Below are positions 9,373-16,244 of a stretch of DNA of 40,366 bases, in pieces; positions within the stretch are counted from its first letter, which is position 1; every line of letters starts with the position of its first letter. A program made the position numbers and the translations under genes. This DNA comes from an uncultured Steroidobacter sp. (GTDB lineage: Bacteria; Pseudomonadota; Gammaproteobacteria; Steroidobacterales; Steroidobacteraceae). The notes under the pieces are model-generated. The model searched no databases. It was not told the DNA's origin and saw only the letters and a program-made list of their open reading frames with translations. The stretch is from assembly GCA_946478975.1 (NCBI GenBank), contig CAMLEO010000021.1, forward strand, positions 1 to 40,366. Reading direction: 5' to 3'.

Positions 9373-11628
9373 ATGACTCGCAGCGCTGTTCCGCTTCGGA
9401 TCTGCATCGCGCTCTGCGCCACATCGCCATATATTCCGGTCTATTCCGTACTCGCGGACGCCTCGGGCACCGCGGATCAGATCGAAGAAGTGCTGGTCAC
9501 TGCGCGCCGCCGTGGCGAAGAACCTTTGCAGGACGTGCCGATTGCGGTGAGCGTGCTCTCCGAAGAGGCGCTGCGTAAAGCAAACATTGTCGAGCTGTCC
9601 GAAGTGGCGGCGCGCACGCCGAGCTTCACGTTCGGTCAGCAGATCGGCAATCAACAAGAGGTGGTGATTCGCGGCATCGGAACGCTGCGGCTCACCGGCT
9701 CCGCGGCGGAACCCTCGGTGGGATTGTTTGTCGATGAGGTCTACGTCGGCCGGCGTGGCACGGCGACGCCGCCGCTGTTCGATCTGGAGCGCGTCGAAGT
9801 CGTGCGTGGTCCGCAAGGCACGCTGTACGGAAAGAATGTCGTCGGCGGTGCGGTTAACCTGATCACCGCAAAACCGAACCGCGAGAGCTCGGCGCGAGTG
9901 TCCGCATCGTATGGACAGTTCGATGTCTTCGGCGGGCGAGATATTTGGGAAGGTTCGGGTTACATCACCGGTGGGCTCGGCGACGCGGCGGCGGGGCGGC
10001 TCGCGGTCTATTACCGAAAGCACGATGGCTATTCGCGCAGCACGTTCTTCAACGAGCAGCTCGACGATCAGGATACGTACGCGCTGCGCGGCTCGTTGGC
10101 GTTCGAGCCGTCGGATGCCCTCGGGATTCATGTCACAGCGGACTTCAGTCACAACGAAAGTAACGGCCAGTCGCGGCGGGCGGTCGATGATTTGTCGGTT
10201 CCCGGGCTCGGCGCAGTCGTCGGATCGGGATTGCTCAGCTCCAACGTGCGTGAGAGCGACGCGCCTTGGCGGCAATGGGAAGATCAAGACACCGCGGGCC
10301 TGACTGCTCGTGTCGATTACAGCTTTGCTGGTGGCAGCACGCTGACGTATCTCTCGGCCGTGCGCTACGGCGATTTCAGCGGACGTTACTCCCTGGTCGG
10401 CACACGTTCGCCGCCCTCCCTTACCGATGCCGCGAACGGTCAGCGCGAGAAATATGTCGGAATCACGCAGGATCTCCGGTTGAGTTCGTCTGCCAATGCC
10501 GCCGGTCCGTTGCGTTGGGTTGCCGGTCTTTACTTCCTGCGCGAAGACACGAACGTGATCGACAACAGCATGGCGACGACGTTCCTGTCGGTGCTCGGGC
10601 CCGGCAGTGTGGGCGACATCCTGGACGGCGAGTTCATCTACGACCAGGAGAACATCACCAAGAGCTCAGCCGTGTATGGGGAGATCACGTGGGCGATGAC
10701 CGATCGGCTGTCGCTGACCGCCGGCGGGCGCTACACCTATGACGACAAGAAATATCGCAATCGCTCGCAATGTCTCGATTTCGGTGCGCAGCCGAGCTTC
10801 ATCTACTGCGTGGCGCCGTTGGGCGCGGAGTTCTGGAACATTCGCACCAGCAAGGATTGGAGCGAGTTCACGCCCAAAGCCAGCTTGGACTGGCATGCGA
10901 CCGACGCCGCATTGTTATATGTGAGTGCTGCGCGCGGGTTCAAAGGCGGCGGATGGCAAGGCAAGCCGGGCACGGCCGCGGCAGCTTTGTTTCCATACGA
11001 TCCAGAAACCGCCTGGACTTACGAAGTGGGTGCCAAGACCGATTGGGCCAACGGCCGCGTGCGAGCGAACGTCGCGCTCTTTCATACGGACTTCGATGAC
11101 TTGCAGGTCGAGCAGCTCGACGATGCGGGCCTGACGCTCATCATCGACAACGCCGCATCGGCGCGTATCGATGGCGTCGAGCTGGAATTGCAGTTCCGCC
11201 CTTTATCGGCGTTGCAGCTGTGGCTCAACGGATCGTATCTTGATTCGGAGTACCGCAACTTCATCGACTCTGCCGGCAACGATCTCTCCGGCAATCAACT
11301 GGCGCGCACGCCGGAGTATATGTTCTCGGGCGGCGTCGACTACAACGTCACCCTCTCGCCAATGCTCACACTGGACGCGCGAGTCGAGTATCAATGGCAG
11401 GACAAGATGCCCTGGCTGGTCGAGAACACCGTCTATGAAGATTCGTACGGCTTGCTCGCCGCACGCATCGCGCTTGGATCGCGCAACGAAGGCTGGGAAG
11501 TGGCGCTGTTCGGAAAGAATCTGACCGATGAGCTGTACCGCGTGGACGCCATTCCATTTCTAGGCGACGTGTTCTCGCGCTTCGGCCCGCCACGCAGCTA
11601 CGGCGTTCAGTTCAGCAAGACGTTCTAG
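9373..11628 (+). CDS. TonB-dependent outer-membrane receptor
   Basis: A 751-residue receptor for active uptake across the outer membrane. After an N-terminal leader (about 1-28) comes a TonB box, EEVLVTARR (38-46). The plug domain includes DVPIAVSVLSEEAL and the family signature VVRGPQGTLYGKNVVGGAVN. The rest is a 22-strand-type barrel ending in the aromatic C-terminus GVQFSKTF. A strong AAAGGAG site precedes the ATG. The class resembles the large receptor expansions of sphingomonads and Steroidobacter-like bacteria, which take up many organic ligands besides siderophores. Position just before a GMC oxidoreductase suggests import of that enzyme's substrate. Confidence 0.92.
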   Translation: MTRSAVPLRICIALCATSPYIPVYSVLADASGTADQIEEVLVTARRRGEEPLQDVPIAVSVLSEEALRKANIVELSEVAARTPSFTFGQQIGNQQEVVIRGIGTLRLTGSAAEPSVGLFVDEVYVGRRGTATPPLFDLERVEVVRGPQGTLYGKNVVGGAVNLITAKPNRESSARVSASYGQFDVFGGRDIWEGSGYITGGLGDAAAGRLAVYYRKHDGYSRSTFFNEQLDDQDTYALRGSLAFEPSDALGIHVTADFSHNESNGQSRRAVDDLSVPGLGAVVGSGLLSSNVRESDAPWRQWEDQDTAGLTARVDYSFAGGSTLTYLSAVRYGDFSGRYSLVGTRSPPSLTDAANGQREKYVGITQDLRLSSSANAAGPLRWVAGLYFLREDTNVIDNSMATTFLSVLGPGSVGDILDGEFIYDQENITKSSAVYGEITWAMTDRLSLTAGGRYTYDDKKYRNRSQCLDFGAQPSFIYCVAPLGAEFWNIRTSKDWSEFTPKASLDWHATDAALLYVSAARGFKGGGWQGKPGTAAAALFPYDPETAWTYEVGAKTDWANGRVRANVALFHTDFDDLQVEQLDDAGLTLIIDNAASARIDGVELELQFRPLSALQLWLNGSYLDSEYRNFIDSAGNDLSGNQLARTPEYMFSGGVDYNVTLSPMLTLDARVEYQWQDKMPWLVENTVYEDSYGLLAARIALGSRNEGWEVALFGKNLTDELYRVDAIPFLGDVFSRFGPPRSYGVQFSKTF

Positions 11629-11629
11629 C

Positions 11630-13246
11630 GTGAGCCCATCCAGCCCTGAAACTCTACAGGCCGACTATGTGATCGTCGGCGCCGGGTCCGCCGGTTGCGT
11701 GCTCGCGCGTCGTCTCATCGATGCCGGCCACACAGTCATCCTGCTCGAAGCCGGCGGCGGCGATCGCAGCGCTGCGGTTTATGTGCCGGCGGGCTCGGCG
11801 AGATTGGTCGGCAACACGAAATACGACTGGCGATACGAGACCGAGCCCGATCCGTCGCGCAATGGGCGAGTGGATATCTGGCCGTCGGGCAAAGTGCTCG
11901 GCGGCGGCGGCTCGATCAATGGCATGGTGTATCTGCGCGGCAATCCCAGCGACTACGATCGTTGGGTGCAGCGGGGCGCACGCGGCTGGAGCTTCGATGA
12001 AGTGCTGCCGTATTTTTTGCGCGCCGAGCGCAACGAGAACGGCGCCAGCCAATATCACTCAGATCGCGGCTTGCTCGGCGTCGCCAACCTGCGCGTTCAT
12101 CATCCATTCAATCGTTTGTTCATCGACTCGTGTGTCGCGGCAGGCATTCCAGCCAACTCAGATTTCAATGGCGTTGCCCAGGAAGGCGTTGGTTTCTATC
12201 AAGCCACGCAGTGGGGCGGGTTGCGCTGTAGCGCCGCTCGCGCGTATCTGCGTCCGATCGTCAGACACAAAAATCTCACAGTGCTCAAACGCGCGTTTGT
12301 TTCCAAGGTTCGATTGCGCGATGGCGCGGCCGAGGCGGTGGAGCTCGAACATTTCGGCATTGGCAAAGTCGCGCGAGCGAATCGCGAAGTACTACTCGCG
12401 GCGGGCACCATCGGCTCGCCCAAGATCCTGATGTTGTCTGGTCTCGGACCAGCCAGCGAGCTTGCGAGTCACGGCATCGCGTGCGTTGCCGATCTGCCGG
12501 GCGTCGGGCGCGAGCTGCAGGAACATCCCGGCATCATGCTCAGCTACGATGTCACGATGCGCACGATGAACGTCGATGTGCATTCAAAGCTGCGGCTGGC
12601 GCTGCGCGCCTTGCAGTTTGCGCTGTTCAGAAGCGGCCCGGCGACGACGCCGATTTCTCATGTCGGTGTGTTCTTTCGCACCCGGCCGGAACTGCCGCAG
12701 TTCGATGCGCAGATTCATTTTCAGCCGCTCGGGTACGAGGTCAAGGAAGACAAGGTCATTCTCGCCGAAGCGAATCGCGTCAGCCTGGCAGTGAATGTGT
12801 GCCGGCCGGCGGCGCGAGGCGCGATACGGCTCCGTTCATCGCATCCTCAAGACGCGCCGATCATCGAGCACGCGTTAGTCAGTGCCGCCGACGATATTCG
12901 AACGCTCACCGACGGTGCGCGGATCATGCGGCGGATCTTCCAATCGCCCATCCTGCAGCCGAACGTTCGCAAGGAATATTTGCCCGGCGACGCGATCGAC
13001 ACCGACGAGCAGTGGGAAGCCTATGTGCGCGCCGGTGCATTCGCGATGTATCACCCGGTGGGCACGTGCCGAATGGGTGATGTCGCCGATCCCGGAGCGG
13101 TCGTCGATGCGCAGCTGCGCGTGAAACAAGTGCGCAAGCTGCGCGTCATCGACGCGTCGATCATGCCGAGTTTGCCTTCTTGTAATACAAACGGACCAAC
13201 GATCATGATCGCGGAACGAGGCGCGGCGTTGCTGCTCGATCGTTAG
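11630..13246 (+). CDS. GMC-family FAD-dependent oxidoreductase
   Basis: A 538-residue flavoprotein of the glucose-methanol-choline family, which oxidises primary alcohols and related substrates. The FAD-binding Rossmann motif VIVGAGSAGCVLARRL is at 14-29, followed by LLEAGGGD. The GMC signature is seen in GKVLGGGGSINGMVYLRGN. The catalytic pair is His475 (HPVGTCRMG) and Asn521 (NTNGPTIMIAE), the His/Asn arrangement of choline-dehydrogenase-like members. The GTG start lies one base after the receptor stop codon, so both are one transcript. The physiological alcohol is not identifiable from sequence. Confidence 0.92.
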   Translation: MSPSSPETLQADYVIVGAGSAGCVLARRLIDAGHTVILLEAGGGDRSAAVYVPAGSARLVGNTKYDWRYETEPDPSRNGRVDIWPSGKVLGGGGSINGMVYLRGNPSDYDRWVQRGARGWSFDEVLPYFLRAERNENGASQYHSDRGLLGVANLRVHHPFNRLFIDSCVAAGIPANSDFNGVAQEGVGFYQATQWGGLRCSAARAYLRPIVRHKNLTVLKRAFVSKVRLRDGAAEAVELEHFGIGKVARANREVLLAAGTIGSPKILMLSGLGPASELASHGIACVADLPGVGRELQEHPGIMLSYDVTMRTMNVDVHSKLRLALRALQFALFRSGPATTPISHVGVFFRTRPELPQFDAQIHFQPLGYEVKEDKVILAEANRVSLAVNVCRPAARGAIRLRSSHPQDAPIIEHALVSAADDIRTLTDGARIMRRIFQSPILQPNVRKEYLPGDAIDTDEQWEAYVRAGAFAMYHPVGTCRMGDVADPGAVVDAQLRVKQVRKLRVIDASIMPSLPSCNTNGPTIMIAERGAALLLDR

Positions 13247-13250
13247 TTGA

Positions 13251-13277
13251 GGTGCTGCGGCGGCAAGCACCTTCTTT
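13251..13277 (+). terminator. Candidate terminator after the GMC gene
   Basis: GGTGCT (13251-13256) can pair with AGCACC (13266-13271) across a nine-base loop, followed by TTCTTT. It lies five bases after the oxidoreductase stop and before the convergent TetR gene. The stem is short, so strength is uncertain. Confidence 0.4.
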
Positions 13278-13335
13278 GTAAGCAAGGCCGCGCCGACGCG
13301 AGAGGCTCGGCGTTACTCGACAGCAATGCGCTCCA

Positions 13336-14001
13336 TCAACCTTGCAGGCGAGCCCGACGACCCACCATGCGTTCGATGTTTCGAATCATGTGCATGACGA
13401 CGTCGGTCTGCGACCAGCGGCCCATCGGGCGCCACCACAACGCGGCCCACGTGAGCAAGCCGCCGATGGAAACGGCAGTGAAGTCGGGGTCGTCGAACGT
13501 GAATTCGCCGCGTTTTGCGCCTTCCTGCAGCAGCGCGGACAGTTTGCGATCGAACTCCTGCTTCAGTTCCATCAGGATCTGCGCTTCTTCGGGTTCGAGG
13601 TTCATCTCTTCGCGCCGATACACCACGATACATTGCTGATTCAGCAGTACCGTCGACGTCAGGCGCTCGATGGCGAGCCGCAGTTTCTCGCCTGGTGACA
13701 ACTTACTCGACAGTACTTCGTCCAGCACCGCGAGCGGTGCGCGAATACCAATCTCGCAAATCGCGTTGAGGATCTCGCTCTTGTTCCGAAAATAAGAATA
13801 CAGAAAGGGTTTTGTGACTTTCAGCTCGGCCGCGATCGTATCGAGCGTGGTGGCTTCATACCCTTGCGCAAAGAACAGTTCTCGGGACTGTTCCAGTATC
13901 CGTCGCCGCTTGAATTCCTGAACCTCAGTTCGTAACTCGTGCTTGTGCGACTGCACTTCTGTTTTCTTATTTGCCTTCGAGGCGCTTACCCGCGCAGCCA
14001 T
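13336..14001 (-). CDS. TetR-family transcriptional regulator
   Basis: A 221-residue regulator with an N-terminal TetR helix-turn-helix: ILEQSRELFFAQGYEATTLD followed by TIAAELKVTKPFLYSYFRNKSEIL (about 35-80). The rest is a helical ligand-binding and dimerisation domain without recognisable specificity. The first 25 residues are a basic extension. It is convergent with the TonB receptor-GMC pair and is the obvious candidate to control them or the MFS gene; that is inferred from position only. Confidence 0.88.
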   Translation of the reverse strand: MAARVSASKANKKTEVQSHKHELRTEVQEFKRRRILEQSRELFFAQGYEATTLDTIAAELKVTKPFLYSYFRNKSEILNAICEIGIRAPLAVLDEVLSSKLSPGEKLRLAIERLTSTVLLNQQCIVVYRREEMNLEPEEAQILMELKQEFDRKLSALLQEGAKRGEFTFDDPDFTAVSIGGLLTWAALWWRPMGRWSQTDVVMHMIRNIERMVGRRARLQG

Positions 14002-14355
14002 ATTTTTCCCTCAGCTGTACTCGTGCAAAAAAGCTCGTAGATGATGAGGCAGATCCGAATGCATCGCAATCAATCACAACAGCAAACATGCTGTCGGAAA
14101 ATTCGGCTCGCGTGATTACTGCTGATCTCGTAGGTCGCGCATGTTTGCGAGGTGCGTGAGTGCGCTCCGATTCGCCCACGTTGCGCGTTCATCGCGCAAA
14201 CATTCGCGCACCGATGCTGTCCGCGCGCGTGCCGCTGCCCGTACTCGTCGAATGGGCGGCGGTGAGCCCCGGGGTCGGGCGGTGGGACGGCCGTCCAGCT
14301 TTTTTGTCCTCCCACACACAGGAGTAGCTGCATCCGCGTAATGTTGTGGTAGGAT
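14002..14355. other. Intergenic region before the tRNA-Arg leader
   Basis: No convincing gene is visible on either strand. Short open frames here have no ribosome sites or family features. TAGGAT at 14350-14355 resembles a -10 box for transcription toward tRNA-Arg, but the -35 is weak. Confidence 0.4.
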
Positions 14356-14600
14356 GCGCGCCCCCGCGGCGGCAGACGACTTTAGGTGCAAACCCAAAGG
14401 CGAAAAAAGCCCCCGGGAAGGTCAGCGGAAGGAGCGGCTCCAGAAGCTTGGCGGGACTCGGTAAGTGACTGATCCTGCTAAGGAAAGGCTTCTATCGCTC
14501 GGGTTGCCCGGAAGGCACCCGAGGCGCCCGTTCGCGTGACATGGCCCCCGCCGTCGATCGGCGGCTCAAGGATGGACGGCTCGCGCCGTCGGCCACTTTA
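14356..14600 (+). ncRNA. Candidate structured RNA with multiple GGA motifs
   Basis: Non-coding sequence between a -10-like TAGGAT and tRNA-Arg folds by eye into nested stems. AGAAGC (14442-14447) pairs with GCTTCT (14488-14493), enclosing GCGGGA (14451-14456) paired with TCCTGC (14473-14478). A hairpin follows: CTCGGG-T-TGCC (14498-14508), loop CGGAA, then GGCA-CCCGAG (14514-14523). GGA triplets lie in the hairpin loop, in the internal loop (AAGGAAAG) and in GCGGAAGGAGC. Unpaired GGA motifs are the hallmark of CsrA-sequestering RNAs such as CsrB/RsmZ, and csrA is in this window. It could equally be only a processed tRNA leader. No family was recognised with certainty. Confidence 0.3.
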
Positions 14601-14605
14601 GTGCT

Positions 14606-14682
14606 GCGCCCGTAGCTCAGTTGGATAGAGCGCATGGCTACGAACCATGAGGTCGGGAGTTCGAATCTCTCCGGGCGCGCCA
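14606..14682 (+). tRNA. tRNA-Arg(ACG)
   Basis: A 77-nt arginine tRNA with encoded CCA (14680-14682). The acceptor stem pairs GCGCCCG (14606-14612) with CGGGCGC (14672-14678). The anticodon stem CATGG/CCATG encloses loop CTACGAA with anticodon ACG at 14640-14642, which is normally edited to ICG. The T arm is GGGAGTTCGAATCTCTC. Its 3' part is the attachment site for the adjacent integrated region. Confidence 0.97.
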
Positions 14683-14683
14683 T
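14656..14683 (+). repeat. attL: tRNA-Arg 3' end, first copy
   Basis: This 28-base segment of tRNA-Arg (T arm to CCA plus T) recurs at 19574-19601 with one mismatch (A14665 against G19583). Its final 12 bases, CGGGCGCGCCAT, recur a third time at 18834-18845. A tyrosine integrase gene starts its 3' end five bases after the tRNA, the standard layout of a tRNA-targeted element. Confidence 0.88.
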
Positions 14684-14687
14684 CTCC

Positions 14688-15707
14688 TCAAGCACTTACC
14701 GCACTTTGGCGACGACGTAGCCATGTGACTGCGGGACTTTTGCGGGACTCTCCCGAGTCGCACACCTTGTCCGCCGCCACAAGCAGATTGCTCAGCTCGG
14801 CTTGAGAGTAGTGGGTCGTGATCCGCCCGCTCTTATGGCCGAGTAAGTCCTGACGATCTTCGAACGACACACCGGCTGCGCGCAATCGGCGACCGAATGT
14901 GTGTTTGAGGTCGTGCACCCGAATCTTCCGGAAGCCCTCCGATGCCGGCTCGCCGTGGCGCTCCGCCCATTTGTCAGCGGCGCGCTCGCGAGCACTCTTC
15001 CATCCTGTGCCGTACATCTTCGGAATCGGCCGCGGCTCACCCTTCGATGGCACACGCACGAAGACGTGAGTCGGATGTAAGCTTCGCATGCTGTCCACGA
15101 CCGACTTCGCCACCCGATTGAGAACGACAAGGCGCTCCTCGCCGTTCTTGACCAGGCTGCTCGGTACGATGAAGACAGATGTGTCGAGTTGCGGCACTTT
15201 CACCTCATAGTCCCAGCGAAGGCGACAGACCTCCTGTTCGCGGCAACCTGTGTTCACCTTGAACAGCGCCATGCGCGCCAGGTGATCAGGTAGCTCTTGA
15301 AACAAGAGCGACTGCTCGTCTTGCGTGAGCGGATATGGCGATCGGGAATCCTTGACCGAAAACAGCTTGATCTTCGGCGCTGTCTCCAGCCATGTGAGCC
15401 CCTTCTCGTCAATCCACTCGGAAGCGGCGAGATTCAAAATTCTGCGCACGACGGCGAGCGCCGCGTTCAAAGTTTTTGTCTTGACGCCTTCTGCTTTGCG
15501 CTTGGCGATGAAAGGCTGCAGTGAGCCCATGTGTACCTGTCGAAGATCCAGATCGCCGATCATTGGATCCAGCATCTTCAACTGGATGGCATCGTCACCG
15601 ATGCTCTTCTTCTGCTGAGTGTAGTCCTGCAGATATTTCGTCGCCGCCATCCGGAACGTGCGGTCTGGGCGAAGGCCGTGGAGCATTGCCTCGCGAATAT
15701 CATTCAT
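14688..15707 (-). CDS. Tyrosine recombinase/integrase, N-terminus probably lost
   Basis: A 339-residue site-specific recombinase that would insert and excise the island at tRNA-Arg. The catalytic set is Arg156 (TGCREQEV), Lys187, His265 (HDLKHTFGRR), His291 (LLGHKS) and nucleophile Tyr300 (THYSQAE). The second catalytic Arg of HxxR is Lys268. The ATG at 15707 gives an unusually short arm-binding region. The frame stays open upstream to 15833 and encodes an integrase-like start (GIWHVDEQYRGVR, then STGTGSLAKAQEYLAKR) but holds no start codon before a TGA at 15834-15836. Either a frameshift has cut the gene or the sequence has an indel. The gene ends five bases from the tRNA. Confidence 0.88.
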   Translation of the reverse strand: MNDIREAMLHGLRPDRTFRMAATKYLQDYTQQKKSIGDDAIQLKMLDPMIGDLDLRQVHMGSLQPFIAKRKAEGVKTKTLNAALAVVRRILNLAASEWIDEKGLTWLETAPKIKLFSVKDSRSPYPLTQDEQSLLFQELPDHLARMALFKVNTGCREQEVCRLRWDYEVKVPQLDTSVFIVPSSLVKNGEERLVVLNRVAKSVVDSMRSLHPTHVFVRVPSKGEPRPIPKMYGTGWKSARERAADKWAERHGEPASEGFRKIRVHDLKHTFGRRLRAAGVSFEDRQDLLGHKSGRITTHYSQAELSNLLVAADKVCDSGESRKSPAVTWLRRRQSAVSA

Positions 15708-15837
15708 CCGCTTGGCGAGATACTCCTGCGCTTTCGCGAGGCTACCTGTTCCAGTGCTTTCGCAAATGCGGACACCTCGGTACTGCTCATCGACGTGCCA
15801 GATCCCACCGCGATTGGTGAGACCATCCCTGCGTCAC
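15708..15837 (-). pseudogene. Out-of-frame N-terminal part of the integrase
   Basis: These 42 codons are in frame with the integrase and read like a normal integrase N-terminus, but have no ATG, GTG or TTG. A GTG at 15837-15835 begins MTQ in the adjacent frame. Removing one G from the GGG run opposite 15827-15829 would join it to DGLTNRGGIWHVDEQYRG. This points to a one-base indel, real or from sequencing. Confidence 0.55.
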
Positions 15838-15914
15838 TGTATGTGCGTGTTTCTGCGACCAGAACGTAGTCAGGAGGCTGGCTCCTTCAGGGAATCTCGC
15901 GACTTAGAACTTTC

Positions 15915-16244
15915 TCAAGTCGCCGCCAGATGCGAAATGATAGATTTCCAGAAATACCCGTGCTGAATACACAGGCAGAACACCGGCAGCGTCGGGAGCT
16001 GTCGATTCAACTTTGCTTTCTCATAGATATACGGCAGAACGACAGCGGCGACGAACGCCGCAAGCCCGATCTGCCGCCATCCCAATTGTGTTTCGATTGG
16101 CGCGGTGAACTGGCCGAAGTACGCCTCACCTAGTACCCCGAGGAAGGTGGCAACATACAGCGCTACGTTCCACGCCAACTTCTGGAACTGGGTGAACGTC
16201 GGCCCCATATACATCGGGTTCACGAGCGTTAGATAGTTGATCAT
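15915..16244 (-). CDS. Small membrane protein coupled to CHAT-like protein
   Basis: A 109-residue protein of no recognised family. Two hydrophobic segments are clear: about 24-44 (AWNVALYVATFLGVLGEAYF) and 58-75 (QIGLAAFVAAVVLPYIY). A weaker hydrophobic stretch follows at 85-104 (TLPVFCLCIQHGYFW). A short polar loop (45-57) lies between the first two. Its ATG overlaps the stop of the upstream CHAT-like gene as ATGA (16241-16244), so the two are translated together. Size and coupling fit a membrane effector, an anchor or an immunity partner of the CHAT-like protein; none of these roles is proven by the sequence. Confidence 0.68.
   Translation of the reverse strand: MINYLTLVNPMYMGPTFTQFQKLAWNVALYVATFLGVLGEAYFGQFTAPIETQLGWRQIGLAAFVAAVVLPYIYEKAKLNRQLPTLPVFCLCIQHGYFWKSIISHLAAT

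Noticed and set aside
14400..14460. SRP 4.5S RNA or RNase P RNA fragment
   Set aside because: GGTCAGCGGAAGGAGC looks somewhat like the SRP tetraloop region, but the flanking pairing and conserved bases do not match either RNA.
14492..14695. Open frame antisense to tRNA-Arg (RPERFELPTSWF...)
   Set aside because: This is the well-known false protein from the reverse strand of a tRNA-Arg gene; the tRNA on the forward strand explains it.
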